Below, piece after piece: positions 1 through 11,059 of a stretch of 64,000 nucleotides of DNA. The notes beneath the pieces are model-generated. The model searched no databases. It was not told the DNA's origin and saw only the letters and a list, made by a program, of their open reading frames with translations. The first letter of the stretch is position 1; every line of letters starts with the position of its first letter. This DNA comes from Peronospora farinosa. Taxonomy: Eukaryota; Oomycota; Peronosporomycetes; Peronosporales; Peronosporaceae. The position numbers and the translations under genes are program-made. The stretch lies in assembly GCA_947646735.1 (NCBI GenBank), contig CANTFK010000141.1, positions 62,001 to 126,000 of the forward strand. Reading direction: 5' to 3'.

Positions 1-740
1 ACCCTTGCGTATGTGATACACACTAGGTGTATTCACATTGATGGGGATGACGCCCAGCTGGGACTAGGCGTCATCAAATGACGTCAATCAGTTATGTCAT
101 TGAGCGAGCTTAAATATATTTAAGCTCGCACGTTGGAATGCGCATCTATAGAGATGGCACCCATCATTACATCTTGACCAATCAGTAGTTAGATTTATAT
201 TTAGTTAAATTCTAGTAAATATATAATCAGACTTGAATCTGCTTAAACATAAGCACCACGCACGAGAAGCTGAAGAAGCTTCTGCGTGACGTCGGTGCCT
301 TCTTGTTAAGAAGTTCGTTGCACTCTCGCTAAAGCGAGAGGCAACTGGTGGTACGACTGTTTAAGCAGTCGACCAACCACACAACCACCATCGCACGCGA
401 AGGTAAGACGGTCTAACCGCTTCCTCGTTTGTGCTGAAGGTGTGTGCTAAGTATCACGAGGAAATTTCGTAGCAGTGCCTTTCTACAGACTCACATTTAA
501 TTCAAATTTAGCTAAATATAATCTTAACTACTGATTGGTCAATTATGCAAAGATTGGATACGCGTCTATTGTAGAAACGTATCCTTACGTGCGAGCTTAA
601 AATATATTTAAGCTCGCAGGCGACGTCTGATTGAAGAGTCACCATGACGTTCAGTTATAACTGGCTTCATCCTCGTTGAATGTGAATCCATCCATGGACA
701 TCACATTCACGAGGGTGGTTCACGTTGATGTGCCACACCC
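1..740. repeat. Large imperfect palindrome centred near 363
   Basis: Reading inward from both sides gives matching blocks: GCGAGCTTAAATATATTTAA near 104-130 against its reverse complement near 591-620, and TTGACCAATCAGTAGTTA near 174-191 against its complement near 523-541. The centre is itself a near-perfect hairpin, GTACGACTGTTTAAGCAGTC, at about 352-374. The arms have diverged by substitutions and small indels, so this is an old inverted duplication rather than an assembly mirror. Confidence 0.7.
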
Positions 741-831
741 AAGTGGCAGACCTAAGGTACCTCGTACCCATTTAGGCCTACCCGTTAAGTATTCGATACT
801 TAACGAGCCGTATAACTTTTAGCCCGTTACA
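1..831 (-). mobile_element. LTR block of gypsy element A (3' LTR, minus orientation) joined to an inverted LTR copy
   Basis: On the minus strand the LTR begins at 831 with TGTAACGGGCT. It follows a purine tract (plus-strand 832-848, read on minus as CTTAAAGAGAGGGATGG), the expected polypurine tract of a gypsy element whose pol lies to the right on the minus strand. Element B on the other strand has the same layout (CTTAAAGAGGGGGTGA then TGTAAAGGG at 12702), which supports the boundary. The left half, about 1-350, is a diverged inverted copy of about 375-740, so two LTR copies meet tail to tail. The left end runs off the window. No ORF is credible here. Confidence 0.6.
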
Positions 832-887
832 CCATCCCTCTCTTTAAGACAATTTTTACATTCTGTAAAACACCGCATAAAGAAACG

Positions 888-2395
888 ATGCCACCTAAAC
901 GTGGAAAGGCTGATGGGTCGCCTGCAAAGGCGTATATGCAGGCCAAAACCAAGCGCACGCGCCGCGATAAATCGCAGCCGTCGCGAAGTGTCTCTGTGGC
1001 AATGCCGACATCTAATGTCAGCTTGCTAGTAGAGAACAATGGTCCCTCCGCTATGGTGCGGATGAAGGCTTGTCTCTCATTGTTGATTAAAATGAGAGCA
1101 TACCATTGCCATCAACTCATATTGGTGATGAGCACAGTGCTTTATGGGACATTTGTTTCCATCATTTGAGACACCCAACCTTCAGGAAGCTTCCGTGCTT
1201 CCTAAAAGCGAGGGTCGTGCCTCTTCGTCTGCGCTAACGAGCACAGCGACCACAACTGATCGCGCTGCTATTAAAGAAAACGCGACTCAACAGCAGGTCG
1301 GCGATTCTAAACCGTCCGCCTCTGTTAACCCTACTTCTGACGTCTTGACAATCCATAATGGGGAGTCAGACTCAGGCGAGGGTGAGAAAAAAGTCCCTTC
1401 GACTTCACAGTCGGCCTCACTAGCGCACCGTCGGGAGGGAGGCTACGTGAGTGGTGGATTGTCACAAATGCCACCACCATCCGAGTGGTTACGATCGAGC
1501 AGTAATAGTGCGACGCTTTTAAGGCGTGCCACTATTGACGCTAATAAACTATTTAGCGTCTTTCCATTATGGAAACGGCAGGGCAAAGCAGTAGGTCGTG
1601 CTTTTCCTATCCCCGTCATGTTGCGTTCTAACGAAACAACCAACTAATAGAAGCAGCCAAGCAGCGTTCCTGCGCAGTGTTACACCGCACGCAGATGCAT
1701 GAAACAACGGTCGCAGCGAATCAGCTTCGCCATGAAGCGTGCGCATGAAATCTTAAGTGGTAAGCGACCACCAATTGATCCTCGCTACACTTCGTCTTCT
1801 GCTAGTCCATTCGGACCTAGCAGAAAGACTTCAGCTCGGTGCTGCTTTACATAAGCAGCCACCATCCTAGGCACGTAGATACGCAACGCGACGATCGGTT
1901 CCCAAGAGTCAAAGCTCTTCGGGTAACCCTTCCACTGGACAAGAATCTGAAACCTTTGCCTCACATACCGGTGATCCAACAACCTTCCAACAAGAAAGCG
2001 CTGGCTCCCACCCGCATCCACCAGCACAGGTGGCGCCCGATAGGAGCGACGATTACGCCCAACTATTTGAGTCTGCCTATCCTGTTGTCGTTCAGTCGCA
2101 GGTGGAGATCGCTGCGCTGAAGAAAGATGTGGCGGATCTTTCGAGTCAAGTCTCGCGACTAACTTCGGATCTACGCTCCGTGAATACGAGGGATCGTCAG
2201 GGGTATGACCGCCTGAAGGCCCGGTTGGACATACACGAGCGACTGGTGATGAGAGATCCGCGTCAAGCGCGGAGTCCTCCTCGATCACCGAGTCCTCTGT
2301 CGTCGGTCTCGTATACGGGAAGTCGTTCACCTTCCCCGCCGCCTGATCGGAAACGACGCTCGACTCACATTCGACGTCACGATCGGTCTCGTTAG
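888..2395 (+). other. Antisense ORF set over the 3' part of gypsy element A
   Basis: Three plus-strand open stretches lie opposite the element's sense direction: 888-1169 (starts ATG, MPPKRGKADGSP, very basic), 1144-1647 (Ser/Thr-rich) and 2030-2395. The last has a coiled-coil-like segment (AALKKDVADLSSQVSRLTSD) followed by an Arg/Ser-Pro-rich tail. They are in different frames, so any single ancestral ORF is now broken, and the third opens on GTG. The first ATG lies 40 bp inside the polypurine tract, so the LTR read backwards could drive it. Antisense ORFs between pol and the 3' LTR are known in some plant gypsy elements such as Grande. Element B has a comparable set. Function unknown. Confidence 0.4.
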
Positions 2396-2429
2396 ACTGA
2401 TGCGGATATGTGATCTCTTGGGGATCCAC
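1785..2429 (-). pseudogene. Gypsy element A: integrase C-terminal linker and chromodomain
   Basis: This minus-strand 214-residue frame ends in a chromodomain: an aromatic-rich core (RFQILVQWKGYPKSFDSWEP) about 60 residues before the stop at 1785. Chromodomains at the end of pol are typical of chromovirus-type Ty3/gypsy elements, where they guide integration to marked chromatin. Upstream is a Pro/Ser-rich, low-complexity linker that overlaps the antisense ORF at 2030-2395. It is separated from the integrase core at 2670-3733 by frameshifts, so it is not translatable as part of an intact polyprotein. Confidence 0.75.
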
Positions 2430-2669
2430 ATACCCACATACCGTTTCAGACGAACCACGTAAATACGGGATGCGTCTTCATATACGGTGGGAGATTGAAC
2501 CTAAATTTAGGTCTCCAACCTCTTCAACCACTGAAAAGGGCCCAATGAATCGGGGCAATAGATTAGTAGTACCATCAGGTAGTGCAGAAATTGCATGTTT
2601 AGGTAGGGTAGAAGTACTGAATAGTACTTTGTCCCCCACACTAAAGTGTTCATTGTTTTTGCGACCATG

Positions 2670-3733
2670 TTAGTCCGAATATTGGTTTTGCTTGTCCTGT
2701 GCGCTTGCCATCGCGTCACGGACGTTACATGTGATGGCTAATCGCACATCCACAAAGCGCTGAGCTTCGCTCACGCTTTTAGCATCCAGATCGGCTATGA
2801 CACCTCCAAGAGGTCGTTCATGGGTCGACGCTGCTGATAATACTACAGTGTTATCGTCAAGGAGCACTGGCATTTCTTGCCGTGCCTCCTCTGTGACACC
2901 TATAGGTGCCGTGACCACTGCTAAACTAGCAGTGTAACTAGGTCAACCTTGGTCCTTTATAGCATTCGCACCGAGCAAAGTGAGGTCCCTCCCCCACTAA
3001 GACTCGGGCTGCGCACGAACGAGATTGACGTCCGAGGATGACGCAGTCCGTTAATATAAAACGGTGTTTCACCGTACTGGCGTGAACACTATTATTAATA
3101 GAGAACTCCATGAATGTCAATTGCTTGCTCCATTCTCTTGGGAGTCGCTACTGTACGCAACACATCCGCCACAACTCGATTGACACGTTCTGTTTGGCCA
3201 TCAGTTTGGGGATGATCAGCGGTTGACATGTGGAGCTTGCTTCCCAGCAGCTCAAACACATGTCGCCAAAAACCCGATGTAAAACGCGGATCCTGGTCCG
3301 ATAATATGGACTCGGGCATCCCGTGTAGTCGGTACACGTGATTCAGAAACAAGAGGGCAGACTCTTTGATTGAGTTCTTAGTGCTACATGGTGCCAATGC
3401 ACCATCTTGCTAAGTCTGTCTACAAAGACAACGAGCTCCGTCCTGCCTTTATGGTCAGGCGGTAAGCCAAACATGAAGTCCAAACTGACCTACTTCCAGC
3501 AATCCTTTGGAATCGGCAGTGACTTCAGTGGTGCACTGTTCGAAGGTGCATGCTTTATGCGCTGACACTCTTCGCAAGAGCGAATATATTTGGCCACCCA
3601 TGGAGCCACCAAAATTCCTCTGACACTCGTAAGAATGTCTTTTTACGGCCCAGATGCCCACTAGATGGCGTTCATGGCACTCGTGAAGTATCATCAGCTT
3701 GAGATCTGTGACATTAGGGACATAGATTCTCAA
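2670..3733 (-). pseudogene. Gypsy element A: integrase remnants
   Basis: Several minus-strand frames together cover integrase. The 3455-3733 piece carries the His-rich N-terminal region (ECHERHLVGIWAVKRH). The 3095-3397 piece has the core with ILSDQDPRFTSGFWR and HPQTDGQTERVNR, which hold the second Asp and the catalytic Glu of the DD35E triad. Frame changes between pieces and lost stretches show that the gene is dead. Order on the minus strand (zinc region, core, chromodomain) matches the Ty3/gypsy plan. Confidence 0.8.
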
Positions 3734-3795
3734 GGGATCACAGGGTGACAGTTAATGCCATAACAGACCATCACTGTAACTAAAGCGATTTAATT

Positions 3796-5340
3796 TCACT
3801 TTGAGGTGCGACGGAAGGGTAACCTTTCGTCCACCAAAATGATCCAACAGCAGGCGACAATATTCGCCTGACTGTAACACTCCTTTATATCGGAGGCCAT
3901 TGAGCTCGTCACATGGTAGGCCTGCATGGCTGCCAATTTTGACGACCCAACTTGTCCTTTCGCACGAGACACACTTTCCTGGTGTCTTGCCTCGAAGTTT
4001 GGTCTGCGCGATAACGCGTCAGCCAAGACATTCGACTTACCTGGCTTATATTCAACTTGGAATTAAATTCAGAGAAGAATGTTTGCCATCTCGCCATTCT
4101 CGGCGAGAGGTGCGGTGAATTTATAGCGGTCCGCAGTTATGCGTGATCCGTATAAACCACAAATGGTTCGGTGCCCAAGAGGTGCACCCGAAACTTTACA
4201 AGGGCATACTTTATTAAAAGTAGCTCCTTGTCATGCACAGGGTAATTCAGCTCGGCAGCTTTTAAAAGCCGAGACTGATACGAAATGACACGGTCAATGC
4301 CGCTGTCATCCTTCTGCATGAGCGCTCTGTCGATTGCAAAATGCTTGCATCGCAGACAACGCTAAAGGGCTTATCCGAGTCTGGCAATGCCAAGACCGAT
4401 GCCTCTACAAGAGATTGATTACTGATGTGAGCGCATCTTCTTGCTCCTTTGAACAAGTCAATTCTGTATCCTTTTTCAAAGATCAGACAATGGGTCCGCG
4501 TAATTCTTGCTGCACTTATGCAAGTATTAGCGAGCCCAAGAAATTGACGCAGATACTTCATATTACGTGGGACTGGCCATTCCTTTACAGACTTTACCTG
4601 TTCTGGGTATTCTCGTACACCGTGTGCACCTATGATGCAGCCCAGCACAGGTATCTCGGGGACCCCTATTACTCACTTTTGCAAGTTAACATTAGTTGGG
4701 CGTCATCCAGAGTCTGCAACACAGCGTCTGAATGGAGCTTGTGCGACTCTATCGCGCTCAGACCGTCTTCCGCCCTACTATGCACGAATACATCGTCAAA
4801 GTAATGGGGCGCGTAGGCACGGATGCTGACGCATCACGTGAGACACCACTCAATGCTGGAGCTTTTTTCAACCCTTGTGGCATCACAAGCCACTACCGCT
4901 TGGGGTGCATACTGCCGTTTTGGCTACATCATTATCTCTCATGAGAACTTGATAGTAGCCATCCTTCATATCCAACGCGGAAAAGATAGTTGACTTTCCC
5001 ATGGAGTTCAACAAGGCATCTTTTCGCGGGATCGGCGTTTGAGCCGGAATGGTGGCCGTGTTTAGATTGTTGTAAGCATTAACCACGTGCCATCCACCTG
5101 TTGCTTTACGCACACAGAAGGTCGGGCAGCAGTGAGGCGACTTGCTCTCACGTACATGTCCCGCCTTGGCTCGCTTGTCGAAGAACTCATCGATGTAATC
5201 GACTTGTTCCTTTGGCAACGGGCCATTGCCTGGTCACGCAATACTTGGTGCCAGGGTCCAGGTCAATCTCGTGCCTGATGCCCCTATCGGCCGGTAGACG
5301 GCTCGGCACTTCTGCTAGAAACACATCACGGTGTTTCCAC
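3796..5340 (-). pseudogene. Gypsy element A: reverse transcriptase and RNase H remnants
   Basis: The 4883-5218 frame holds the RT palm start (FCVRKATGGWHVVNAYNNLN, TPIPRKDALLNSMG, FSALDMKDGYYQVLMRDND). The 4262-4648 frame holds the RT thumb/connection. The 3796-4319 frames hold RNase H (YPVHDKELLLIKYAL, YTDHA, ADALSRRP). The region 4650-4880, where the YxDD box should lie, is badly scrambled. Several frameshifts break the reading frame, so no active polymerase can be made. Confidence 0.8.
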
Positions 5341-5346
5341 AGAACA

Positions 5347-6664
5347 TCATAGAACGGGCTGTAAAAGCTTCCCAGACTTGAGCAGCGAACGTTTCTTCTT
5401 GTCGATCTCCAAAACGCTCTCTTCCATTGTGGATGACAAGCTATAGTCCACCACGTTCTCTTCTGGAACTGGTGCGACTATCTCGTGGATCTTTCCTTCC
5501 TTCAATTCGGACAGGAAAAGATCCCACGTCATCTCCGAGAGATTTACTATCTCCTCGGCAAATGTCAAAACAAGTTGGAGAGCCTCAACTGAGGATGCCT
5601 CCGGCATTTTGTCTTCGACGAGCTCGAATAACTCGTTCGTAGGTCCGTCCTCTTGGACCGAGAATGATCCAAGGGTCACTCGTTTCGACGTGCCCTTGAT
5701 CGTCTTAATACTTCTAGTGCTCGTTGTTCGAGTCACCACGACCTTTGACCTGGAAGAAGGTGTCGTTGCTATCTCAGCTAACGCACTCCTTCGAACCGCA
5801 CCAGGCTCATGGTTCTGTGCCGGTTCTTGTGGCGCTTGACTTCCTGTCAGACCACCCTCAACTGCCACAGGCTCTCGTCTCTGTGCAGGAACATTGGACG
5901 CATGACTGCTTGTCATATAAACATTCACTACACCATTCTTTTCGACCTGGGTAGGAATATGTGTCACCTGGCTTTCTGCCAGGGCACTTCCAACTACACC
6001 ACTCCTTTCGAGCTGAGTAGTTCCTGGTGACGATTGACATACCTTCATCGCACCCTTTACTGTGTTGGACACAGCTCAGCCACATAAGTCTCTCGCAAGA
6101 GCACATCCTTTCCGGTGTCTTGCGTAGAGCTAGCGACTGTGCGTGTACTCCAGTCTATCGGTTGTTGGTGTTTAGCCAGCCAAGGCATGCCTAGGATGAG
6201 GTCATACGGACTCTCCATACCTAGCAATGTGAACTTCTCTTTACAAGACAAGTCACTAAAACTGAGGGCAAGTTCAACTTGAACTCTCTCCGCTTTAACG
6301 AGCGCGCTGTTCGCTAAACGAACGATCGCCTCTTCTCGCTTGCCATCCTGGCAAAGCGACTCATAACTCGCCGGACTCTTTTTCAGAGCCGCGAGTTTCA
6401 CAAAGTTCTGTGATGCACCGAATCAACGAGCAGGGTCATCACTTGGTCATAACCTCGTACTCGAGCGCTATAGACCAAAAGGGTTGAGGTCCGACCATTC
6501 GGTGCCTCAGGGACTATGCTACCCATTTGTTCGATCACTCTGAACTTAGGGGTAGTTTCAGAGTCCACGACAGTAGGGCATACCGCCCCTACTGCACTCC
6601 CACATTTCCCGACTTGTCGGAGGTTAGATCTATACCCGTGCGACGTGCACGGTTCTCGAACCAC
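5347..6664 (-). pseudogene. Gypsy element A: aspartic protease and protease-RT spacer
   Basis: The 6398-6664 frame ends just at the protease active site. It reads LLVDS and then falls out of frame, and one base later the next frame (6057-6401) continues into the flap region and the ILGMPWL hydrophobic motif typical of retropepsins. The loss of about one G near 6410 explains the break. The 5347-6072 frame (241 residues, Ser/Thr- and Glu-rich) is the spacer leading to RT. Nothing upstream of the protease, neither gag nor PBS, is present on this strand; sequence beyond 6700 belongs to element B. Confidence 0.7.
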
Positions 6665-6843
6665 CCTTCGGGTTGAGAGACTTTTTGCTGACTACCTTAG
6701 CACCAGCAGCAAGTTTGGCATAAGACAGGCCATCGTGCGGTTGTCTGTCGAGCACCTGCGTCGGTGACTATAAACACAGCTGCCTCACGAGAAGATGCTG
6801 TGTCGTCGGTGGTCCCGCCAAAAAACGAGCGGTTCCAGTAGGC

Positions 6844-7309
6844 GTGGGGTGCCCTACTGGCAGAAATGGAGCCCCGAGTACTCAGGTGGCAGCTCGGGCT
6901 CCTAGCCTCAGAGTGATTCTTACTCACTTCAATGCCACCACCATGCGCGATGATTCGAGACTGATAATTATCAGTCTCATCGTCGCTGGAGTGAAGCGAC
7001 CATTCCGAGGGTTGTTGGATTCTGGCGCTTCCAAAAACTTCTTTCGTGCATCCTATTTGTCCCTTCTCCCGTCGACTGTCACGGTTCGAGAAGGTCCAGG
7101 TGACATCGTTGTCAAACTTGCCGATGGACAACCAAAAAAGTGTCCCGCGTAAAACAGTGGTTTTACAGTACACTTTCGACGGTTTCCAGAGCAACGACGA
7201 CTTTTTGGTGTACGAGATGAACTATGCATTTGATTGCATACTTGGGATACCGTGGCTATCACTATGTCAGCGGAAGATAGATTGGCTATCTCGGTCCGTC
7301 AAACGATGA
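6844..7309 (+). pseudogene. Gypsy element B: aspartic protease
   Basis: The frame 6844-7152 has RGLLDSGASKNFFRA, with the D-S-G catalytic triad of retropepsins, and the overlapping frame 7046-7309 has CILGIPWLSLCQRKIDW, the usual closing motif. A frameshift near 7140 separates them. The Asp-Ser-Gly site itself is intact. Confidence 0.75.
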
Positions 7310-7473
7310 AGCGATTATGACGTGAGTGAAGTTTTGACTCATTTGCTGGTCGCTTCATCCGATTGGCCTCACGTCAGGTTCTTGAACGAGATCGCCACGA
7401 CTAGTAGTCAACAAAGAGCGAGCGATGGTCCTCTGTGCGCGGTATGTTCCGTTAGACTGATGGAGCCACAGAA

Positions 7474-7715
7474 CGAGGCGGTCGAATGGCGGTTTCCGCA
7501 TACACAGGAATCGTTCATACAGGGGTTCCCTATTTTCAACGAGGCGGTCGAGTAGGGGCTCCCGCATACAAGCACATCGAACGAGCAGAGGCTCCCGATT
7601 AAAATCGAGTCGGTCGAGCATGGGATCTCGCATACATGCACATCGGTTAAGCAGAGGCTCCCAATCAATTACGAGGGGCTCCCGCACACAAGTAGGCGGT
7701 AGACGACGAGCTCCC
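7474..7715 (+). repeat. 66-bp tandem repeat, about 3.6 copies, in gypsy B spacer
   Basis: The block CGAGGCGGTCGA recurs at 7474, 7540, 7606 (CGAGTCGGTCGA) and, decayed, 7672: an exact spacing of 66 bp. Each unit also carries GCTCCCGCATACA-like sequence. The period is 22 codons, so the repeat keeps frame. On the plus strand it encodes a recurring motif (NEQRLPIK, GLPHTS). Confidence 0.7.
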
Positions 7716-8041
7716 GCCTCTGATTGACGATAATGGGCGGACTATGGATCCGCATGAGGCCGACGTGGTGGAGACAGAGCTCCTGCGTCTAGAGAAGGAA
7801 GGGGGGGTTACATCATCCTCCTGTGATAGACACATGCCGGTCTCGAGCTGGAGATCGAGACGCAAGAAAAAACACAAGAAAGGAGCACGCCGATCACCAA
7901 GACGACTACATTCATGTCAAAAATCTGATGCAGATGATTCCTTTGCAAAAAAATCGTATGTGCACTTGAATATGCTGAGTGATCTCGACATCATGACCGC
8001 TATATTGAGGTCGAAATCCCTCCGCGCAATGCTGTAGAGAT

Positions 8042-9838
8042 CACATTTCTGTCAGACCTTGCATGGAAAGACTTCCTTCATGACCTCAAGGCCGGCGACA
8101 TCGAGCAAGTGTGCATCGTTTCAGTCACCGAAGCAGCCAGTAAAGAGGTTCTGGAGGCTCGTCTGAAGAGCGATGAGCCAAAATCAGAACGCGAAGAACG
8201 CTTCGCGGCACAGCATTGGAATGCTCTTCGTGCTTCGGGCAACCCTGTATACGATATCGCCCGTGAGTACGCCGATATTTTCCCGGAGCAGTTTCCAGCT
8301 GAGCTTCCGGCGGATCGTGGTGTGCGGCACGAGATAGATCTCGTGCCAGGATCGAAATATTGCGTGACACGGTAGTGGCCGTTACTGCAAGACCAAGTCA
8401 TCGCTATTGATGAACACTTAGAGGGCCGCCGCAAGGCTGACCATGTCCGCGAGAATATATCGCCACATTCGAGCCCTACTTTCTGTGTGAAGAAAGCCAC
8501 CGGCGGTTGGCGCATTGTGCGCGCCTTCAACAAGCTGAATGACGACACGATCCCGGCTTAAACGCCTATCCCTCGAAAAGAGATGGTATTAAATGCCATG
8601 TCCGGGAGCGAGATCTACAGCGCCATAGATCTGACAGACGGTTTATATCAGATCCTCATGAGGGACAGTGACATTCCGTTCACTGCGGTCAGAACCCCAA
8701 GCGGGATGCTCTGGGAGTGGCTAGTCATGCCACAAGGTCTTAAAAATGCTCCAGCTACGTTCAATCGGATGGTGACACAAGTACTTCGTCCACTTCGCGA
8801 CTTTGCACTGAGCTACTTGACGACATTTTTGTTCACAGACGCGCTGAGCAACGTTGAACGCTAAAGAGGTACATCTTCGACACTTGAAGCAGGTGTTTCA
8901 AGTTATGCGCGAGAGTTAGTTGTATGCGAATTTGAAGAAATGTGTCTTCTGCGCTCCCGAGATTCCAGTACTCGGTTGCTACGTAAGCACAAGGAAGGTG
9001 TCCGCGCTGATCCGGAGAAGATCTCATCGATCTGTTCCTGGCCAACGCCCAGGACCCAAACTGAATTACGTCAATGGCTCGGTCTGGCGAATTACTTGCA
9101 TAAGTATACGAAGAACTTATCTGAGCTAATTCAGCCATTATCGACTTTGCTCAAGAAAGATGCAGCATGGTTATGGACGGCAGAACATCAATCTGCCTTC
9201 GGCTCCGTAAAGAAGAGCTTGTCCTATGCACCAGTGCTGATGCTACCTAATGACGTTAAGCCATTCCACGTCGATGTGACGCGAGCAATTTAGCTATAGG
9301 ATGCGCCCTTATGCAATTTAATGACGAGGGTCGAGAGCGCGTCGTGAGTTTTCAATCACGAAAGATGAAACCTGCCGAGAAAAATTATCCGGTACACGAC
9401 AAGGAACTTTTGGCTATGCTTTACGCGCTAATCAAGTTTAGAGTATATTTGCTCGGCGAAAAGATGTTTTTTATCTACACAGATCACGCATCATTGCGTA
9501 CCGCCGTCAAGAGTCTTCACTTGTCCCAGCGTATGGCACGATGGTTGTCATTTTTTGCCGAGTATAATTTTGTGGTGCATTACAAGCCTGGCAAGAATAA
9601 CCTTCTCGCTGACGCACTTTCTCGTCGTCCTGATTACGATCCTCGGCGCGATATGGGCCATCAAACGGAGAATGTTGATGACGATGTAGATATCTGTGCG
9701 TTTTGTATTGAGCTGGAGCTCAATGCGATGATTTTGACCCCCGTGCTGTCGATACGAACTCAGATCGCTGAATCCAACGCGAATGATTTCTTATATGCGG
9801 GAATCATCAATCATCTCAGAAACCCTAGTGAGGTTTAA
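8042..9838 (+). pseudogene. Gypsy element B: reverse transcriptase and RNase H
   Basis: RT N-terminal region at 8109-8375 ends in a TAG where element A reads CVTRQWPL. The palm is at 8410-8864 (FCVKKATGGWRIV; SAIDLTDGLYQILMRD; GLKNAPATFNRMV). The YxDD site near 8815-8830 is degraded. RNase H is well kept in one 175-residue frame, 9311-9838 (YPVHDKELLAMLYALIKF, FIYTDHASLR, LLADALSRRPDY). In-frame stops and at least three frameshifts rule out a functional polyprotein. Confidence 0.85.
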
Positions 9839-9899
9839 CTCGCGAAGTTGACGAAACCAACACGCGACAACATCAAAGTTACGCGCTTGATTATCCGCT

Positions 9900-10740
9900 A
9901 TTGACGTGCACAATGGACGTCTATGATTCACCGAGTGTCATCATCTCTGCTGATGACGATCTTCGAGCCTGATTGGTTCATGAGTCTTACGACAGTCCAG
10001 CTAGTGGTCATCTGGGTCGCGAAACGACTTTTGCGGTCATATTTCGTGTTTGTTCTGGCCGCGGGTGTACAAGTGCAACCAGGAATGGGTATGCTCCTGC
10101 AAAACTTGCCAGCGTGTAAAGCCTGCTCCGTCTCCGCAAGCTTCATTGTGTTCACTTCCGATTGCCACGAAAGCCTGACGTTCAGCCAGTATGGGTTTCA
10201 CCTTTGGACTTCAACCGGATGAACAGAAACGCAGGGGCGTATTGGTTCTAGTGTATCGATTCAGCAAAATGGTGCATTTTGATCCGGTCTCAGCCAACAT
10301 TACGGCGGAGACGACAGCGAAGATCTTCATTGATCTTATCTTTAGGCATCACGGCTTGCTAGAATCTATTGTTTCGGACCGTGACCCGCGTTTCACTTCG
10401 GCTTTCTGGGCCGAATTATTCCAGCTATTAGGCACGCGGTTGAATATGTCTACGGCGGCCCATCCAGAGACGGATGGGCAAACGGAGCGTGTGAACAGAG
10501 TATCTTGCGCAGTTATGCAACATCGTTCTCGTCATGGAGTTCGTTCCTTCCACTTGCACAGAGTTTGCAATCAACAATGCTGTCCATGCGTCAACCGGGT
10601 TGACGCCTTTTTTCGTTAACAACGCGAGGCATCCTCACGTTCCGGCTCTACATGCTCTCTCAGCTTCAGAGCACCCTGTCTTCAAGCTTGATGGGGGATT
10701 ATCTACCGATGACAGTGCGCCGATACTATTTTTATTACGA
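9900..10740 (+). pseudogene. Gypsy element B: integrase
   Basis: The core is recognisable in 10191-10619: VYRFSKMVHFDPV, then GLLESIVSDRDPRFTSAFW (second Asp) and HPETDGQTERVNRV (catalytic Glu). The N-terminal zinc region near 9960-10140 is frameshifted. The 10534-10743 frame holds the following FAINNAVHASTGLTPFF motif seen after the core in chromoviruses. Confidence 0.8.
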
Positions 10741-11059
10741 TAAAGATAAGGTTTCTGTCGATGCGCACCATGCTGCTGATTTTATAACTAGCGGCATATC
10801 GCCTCCTGATGCGATGCATCCCATCGCGTATTCCCGTTGCTAATTATTTTCCTAAAGAGGATCCGTCGCCTGTCAGTTCGGCTGAAGCATCCAGATTTCT
10901 GCTTTACGACAATAAATCACACGTTTTTTGCGTGATGCACTGCAAGAGGCAGTCGACAAGCAAAAGGAGAATGCAGACAAAAGAGGTCGAAAAAATATGT
11001 TGACATTTGGAGGAGGTGACAGAGTATTATTATCAGCAAGTGGATAACCGAACACCTCA

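Noticed and set aside
7355..7687. Minus-strand 22-residue repeat protein
   Set aside because: This is the antisense reading of the 66-bp repeat in the gypsy B spacer.
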